This document shows, in pieces, positions 59,601-64,000 of a stretch of 64,000 nucleotides of DNA. Position 1 is the stretch's first letter. Every line of letters begins with the position of its first letter. The notes under the pieces are model-generated. The model did no database searches. It was not told the origin of the DNA and was given only the letters and a program-made list of their open reading frames with translations. The translations under genes and the position numbers were made by a program. This DNA is from Hetaerina americana (lineage: Eukaryota; Arthropoda; Insecta; Odonata; Calopterygidae): NCBI GenBank assembly GCA_022747635.1, contig JAKTNV010000006.1, forward strand, positions 68,038,590 through 68,102,589, written 5' to 3'.

Positions 59601-62230
59601 TAGTACAAATGGTTTTCGTAATGAAAATTATTTAGCAGCGCGAAGTTCCAAAAAAGACACCGCATAATACTTTTCGGGGTCCAACTTAAATATGCGTATA
59701 ACCGGTAGATGACTCGGAGATAATTTTTTTCGCAACTGTTTTCAGTTTGGACGTCGAAGTTTAATGAAACTAAGCGATTGGAAATATAAATAAATGAAAA
59801 GGAATTTCGTGACACGGCCATGTTATTTACTCTCTGTTCCTCTTATATGAGGTCTACAATGCGAATCACCAACGTGCCTAATCATTGTATGGGCATTATG
59901 AAATTTTGACAGTATCTATCATAAGTTCATATTAAATACCTGTATTATTCCCCAAAGATACGCATTATTAAATTCAGGTGAGGGTTTTAAGAGCGTATTA
60001 CAAGTTATTGTTTGCCATTCATTTAATTTAAAACTGGATATTTTATCAATTCTGTCATTCTGTTGAGTGGTTTATCCCTCAAAAATAGCCGAGGCTCTCT
60101 ATCTTACAGGCATTTTTTTACAGAGAAATATGCTGATACTCCGAGTTAATATGAAGCCTCATTTTCTGTGAAGTAAATCAAGTTATAACTTGAATCAAAG
60201 CCTATGTCAGAACGTTTCTAGAGTGCTTCAGTTACGTGTCGGCGATTCTATTTTTCCTTCACAAGTCCCACTCAATCTGCGAATTTCCATTCGTATCTAA
60301 TTGTAATTTAAAATGATTTTGAGAGTGACGTTTTGTGAAAAAGACAGACAAATTCTCTTGGTTTTTTTCTGAAATATCTTTCAGAATGACGAAAATATAC
60401 ATCCAATATTCGCTGAAATGTATTTTTTCATTATGAAGCACATATCGTTTCGGAATACGTACTCAGAAATTAATTGAGTTTCTCATTTTCAAAATGAAAA
60501 GTAGATGGATTCTCGGAAGTCTGATAGAGATTTCTCCATCACCGTGGGGTAAGACTTTTTGGACACCTACGCAAAAATAAGTGAAATTAAAAGGGTGTAG
60601 TAATATATAAGTAACTTCTCATTACAAATTGGATTTACAAACTTAAAATTGTTCCGCTGGGTACAACATGGCCATTTTTGTGCTGGAATCGTTGAATATA
60701 AGTTTCTTATCATTGCTGGAATGTATGGAATTCAGTGCCGCAACTATAATACAAACGGGGTACCTAAATATACAGGTTTTCCAGCAAAGAGAAAAACAGT
60801 TTAGTTTTACGCTAATTTTGGAAATAATTATTCCAATTCGTACAGTTCGAAGACTGTAATTTTGCGAAGGCGAGAATGTGCATTTACCAGTTAATCTGAT
60901 TACTCTCAATTCCATAATCACGATCGAATTTAATATTCTTACAAAAATAAAAAAAACGTGTTTGCTTAGGAAGACTTAGCATACGTTGCAAGTTTCAGGT
61001 GTGATATAGTGCAATGGGAAAATCAGGTTGACGGATTATTAAAGAGCACCACTATTTGAATATTTTTAAAAATATATTACTGCAAATCGTAGTCGTTTGC
61101 ACACTCACCTCACAAAAGCACACTCACCTCACTGCTGATATAAATGAATGTGATAGTCACTTACAAAGAAAATAATATTTGATATTCAGGTGAATGAAGT
61201 TTCTCTACGGTCATCCGCATCTTATCCTAACTTTTGCAAAAGCTATCAATTCCAGGGGTAAATTCATAGTGTTTTACTTCGGCTTGCTAAATATATGATT
61301 TTGTTGCAATTGAAATTCTCATTCCGTCTTAATTTCTATCTCTAAGGGCGAGTATTTCGATGTTTCATAGCATCGTCATTGACCATACCAATGGTCGTAG
61401 GAATTCTTCAATACAAAGCCGGCCGCCCCTGCAATGTGTCACTAGGTTAGTTGCGGCTTAAGGTTCTGCTCAGTTGTGCTCTCGAGCCAAGAATTGTGGT
61501 GTGGATATAATGGTTCTAAAAAACTTACTCCATTGTTCTTAGAAGGCAGATACCTATAGTTTTCCAAAGAATTTATTGAAGGACAAAATATTATAGCTCA
61601 TGAAAAACACACTTTACAAAGGGTTTCTTCTTTCTGTGAAAAAATCAACTTAACGAATAACGTACGTTTATTAGTGTTTATGTGGAGAAATTAAAACGTG
61701 CACCGAATACAGAAAAAATATATCATCCGAAAATTTCAAATGTAAGCCTTCTCTGAATTAAAAATAAGGTCGTCCGTGTTGATACTTTCCTGAAGTTATG
61801 TTGCCTAGTTGGAGTAAGCATATACTAATACCAATATTTTGAGGAATACGTGCAGATAAACATCTATCGCTTTTGTGCGATATATAATAATTTATATCTG
61901 TTCAAAACTACAAAATCATATCCCTGTGTTGATTTTTTTTGTTCCTCTAACGATCGTTTACCCTTTCTCCCTAAAAAATGTTTTAGAAGGATTACTGAGA
62001 AACGATTATTTGCTACTCTCCGCGACTATTTTCATTATATTTCAAATTGAATCAATTTTATCTTCCCAAGTTTGCATACTAATAAAATGTATTTTCACTT
62101 TAGGAAATAAATGGAACGAAAACAAAAGATTCAACTACGTTAGCCGTCTAAAAATGCCTAAAAAGACAATCTACACTCAATTTAAACATATTATAAGAAA
62201 ATATATCTTTTAGCTTAACGTACTAAAACA
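59601..62230. other. No recognised feature; one small direct repeat
   Basis: AT-rich. GCACACTCACCTCAC is present twice, at 61099-61113 and 61118-61132. Frames of 60-112 codons show no known domain. Confidence 0.45.
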
Positions 62231-62234
62231 TATA

Positions 62235-63130
62235 CTGACCCCATACTCTCTCTAATACACATAGTCGTTTTTTCTATAAGCCTTCATTTTATTCAATATG
62301 TCCATTATTTTCTTGCCCTTAAGACTCCTGCATTACGTTCTTCCATCTGTCAATCTCCTATATCCCATCGCCATTCAAAACCTTCCGCATCCGTGTTTGT
62401 TTCCTCCTTTGGATTTCTCCCAACAATCCCCCTCTCTCCTCTATCCATGCTTAGCAATTCCTTATTTGTCATACTTTCTGTCCACATTATCTTTTCCATT
62501 TTCCCCGAAACTGACATATCAAAATTCTCCTTTCCGCTCCTATCAGCTTGCTTTAAAGACCAAGTATCCACGCCAGACAAAAACACGCTTCACCTTTAAG
62601 TCTTTTCTAACCATTTTTTTAATATCCTCTAGTAATGTCCCTGTTATCAATTCCCTCCCAGTTGTGCAAGCTCCTTTCGAAAGCTACTCGAAATACCCTT
62701 TCTCAATTCGTTTTCTGACGTCCCTTTTGCTTTGATCGAAATCCTATATCGGAATGGTCGCAAACACTTCCAGAATATGGTAAAATGATCCACCTGCTGT
62801 ACTATATGCTTTTCAATTTTATCATTTTATTTCGTTTTTCCCTAGTTATTAACCTCAAAACCTTTGTTTTATATCCGTAAACTTTCATTTTATTCCGCGA
62901 TCTGGGCATTGAAAATCACTAAACACAGTGAGGGCATTAGAAAATCCCTAAACACAGTTATTTTCTAATACCCTCAACATTGATATTAAATTCTTGAATG
63001 ACTGGCTAAAATTTAACTGATTATATGAATTCATCATATATGTGCGTTCCTAACTTCAGCCTTTACAATATCGCTTCCTTTATTCCTTTCGCCAATTAGT
63101 TGAAAAGCGTTGGTAATAATGCCTTCATAA
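62235..63130 (-). pseudogene. RTE-type LINE, copy E (RT end to C-terminus)
   Basis: Minus strand from about 62700: ELITGTLLEDIKKMVRKDLK, then a 78-codon open frame (62586-62350) with SGVDTWSLKQADRSGKENFD, MSVSGKMEKIMWTESMTNKE, matching LYGAETWTLKQxDxRxLEAFEMWVxxKMEKxxWTxxxTNKEVL. Weak RT traces lie up to about 63130 and a decayed end lies down to about 62235. It converges on copy L in the opposite orientation. Confidence 0.65.
62912..62975. repeat. 18-bp direct repeat overlapping a 16-bp hairpin
   Basis: AAAATCACTAAACACAGT (62912-62929) recurs with one change at 62941-62958. GAGGGCATTAGAAAAT (62930-62945) pairs with ATTTTCTAATACCCTC (62960-62975) with one mismatch around a 14-nt loop. It lies inside RTE copy E and suggests a local template-switch event. 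Confidence 0.85.
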
Positions 63131-63590
63131 TGACTATCGATGATTTAATTGCGAATACTTTTATATAAATATATTTATACAGACATTTATAAAAAGAAAT
63201 ATTTTCACATGACTTTTTTATTACCCTCAAAGTATTAACGTCATTACGCTTTCGCATATACTGGGATTGGAAAAAGTTGATTTAAGTGTAGACTGGAAGG
63301 CTTGGCAGAGGGGAGAGGTGTTGCAGCTGATTTTTTAACTTGTATGCTTGGGAATCGTTAAGAGTGCCATAGGAGACACTCGGGCTTGCAATTATAGTAG
63401 TGGGTAAGTTGATTCTCAGATTTGAATATGATCAAGCAAATATCAAAAAGCGAAGAGATATCATTAGATTTTGAACGCTGATTATTGCAAGAAGGAAAGG
63501 TTGAGCAGTTTCCACGAGAATGCTAAAGTAAAAAGACTGTCACGAAAGAGGATGACTCGGTCAACATTCAATTTAAAGGGAATAAAATAT
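63131..63590. other. No recognised feature
   Basis: AT-rich sequence between two convergent RTE fragments. Confidence 0.45.
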
Positions 63591-63594
63591 TGTA

Positions 63595-63900
63595 GGAGCT
63601 ATGAACGTATCTGGGTTTGTTTTGAAAGAAAATGAGAACAGAATTATCACAAAAAAACATTTAACAGGAGGGACTTGAATTCAATTAAGCAAAGTAAAGA
63701 CTTAAGAAAATAATAGTAAATAATAAAAAATGGATTCAACTGATAGGATTGGAAATCTGGTCTTTAAATCGAAATGATTTACGTAGAAACGAGGTTTTTG
63801 AGAAGTGTGTATGGTGGCGATAAGATGGACAGCGGTGAAGACCAAGAACGAAGTTCAAAATATTTTGTGAAGAGGAAGTTGCTTGACGATATCCATTAGG
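63595..63900 (+). pseudogene. RTE-type LINE, copy L (C-terminal fragment)
   Basis: The + strand gives NVSGFVLKENENR (YLGSVLxENG region), KKTFNRRDLNS, then GLEIWSLNRNDLRRNEVFEK, CVWWR and, after a frameshift, RWTAVKTKNEVQNIL, the same order as LYGAEIWSLxxxDxRRLExFExxVWRRM..WT...NEEVL in this LINE group. The window ends about 100 bp later. Confidence 0.6.
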
Positions 63901-64000
63901 TAGAAACAGTAAATGTCGATATATTCGAATGTGGTATGCTAAAGGCCGTAAAATAATAAAACATTTTATGTGCTAGTGGAAAAATAAGGTTTTAGGCTGC

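Noticed and set aside
61099..61132. Two close 15-bp repeats suggesting the start of a CRISPR-like array
   Set aside because: Only two copies 4 bp apart, in a eukaryotic context; a simple local duplication.

Overview
This is a eukaryotic window, AT-rich by eye, with no operons, Shine-Dalgarno-like starts or long intron-free genes. The repeat content (mariner DNA transposons, a many-copy RTE-type LINE, a CR1-like LINE, Penelope-like elements with a GIY-YIG domain, long (TA)n tracts) points to an arthropod, most likely an insect. I cannot name the species. Nearly every long reading frame is a decayed transposable element, simple repeat or polypyrimidine tract. No complete host gene was recognised. 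The only plausible host coding pieces are a candidate terminal exon at 44217-44431 (minus) and a weaker candidate first exon ending at a splice donor near 20136 (minus).

Layout. 0-6.1 kb: CR1-like LINE end, GC-richer island, (TA)n block, Penelope-like 3' portion, mariner scrap, possible RNase H-like scrap and RTE copy A, packed end to end. 6.9-12.1 kb: AT-rich, nothing recognised. 12.2-16.1 kb: CR1-like copy, RTE copies C and G, possible CR1 tail. 17-23.7 kb: mostly empty, with one GC-richer island and RTE scrap F. 23.8-27.5 kb: element cluster of a mariner remnant, a Penelope-like element and an internally deleted mariner with both terminal inverted repeats (TIRs). 28.7-31.7 kb: CR1-like end, island, RTE copies N and M, and a 197-bp near-palindrome. 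33.8-35.2 kb: a mariner with unusually long (about 150 bp) nearly identical TIRs. 38.4-42.3 kb: long RTE-like copy H and a 753-bp deleted mariner with perfect 33-bp TIRs. 44 kb: candidate host exon. 46.7-49.9 kb: RTE ends and a mariner 3' fragment. 51.8-55.1 kb: the one RTE copy spanning 5' UTR to 3' tail. 62.2-63.9 kb: two convergent RTE fragments.

How the parts relate: the RTE copies share a 3' end that abuts A/T-rich trinucleotide repeats, as expected for RTE insertion. Two of the three mariners with recognisable ends have lost most of the catalytic domain but keep the DNA-binding half and good TIRs, so any movement would have needed transposase made elsewhere. The third is frameshifted but has near-identical long TIRs. 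I found no sign of a new multi-gene system. The most unusual items are the long-TIR mariner, the DNA-binding-only mariners, the palindrome with a hammerhead-like core, and the unidentified exon.
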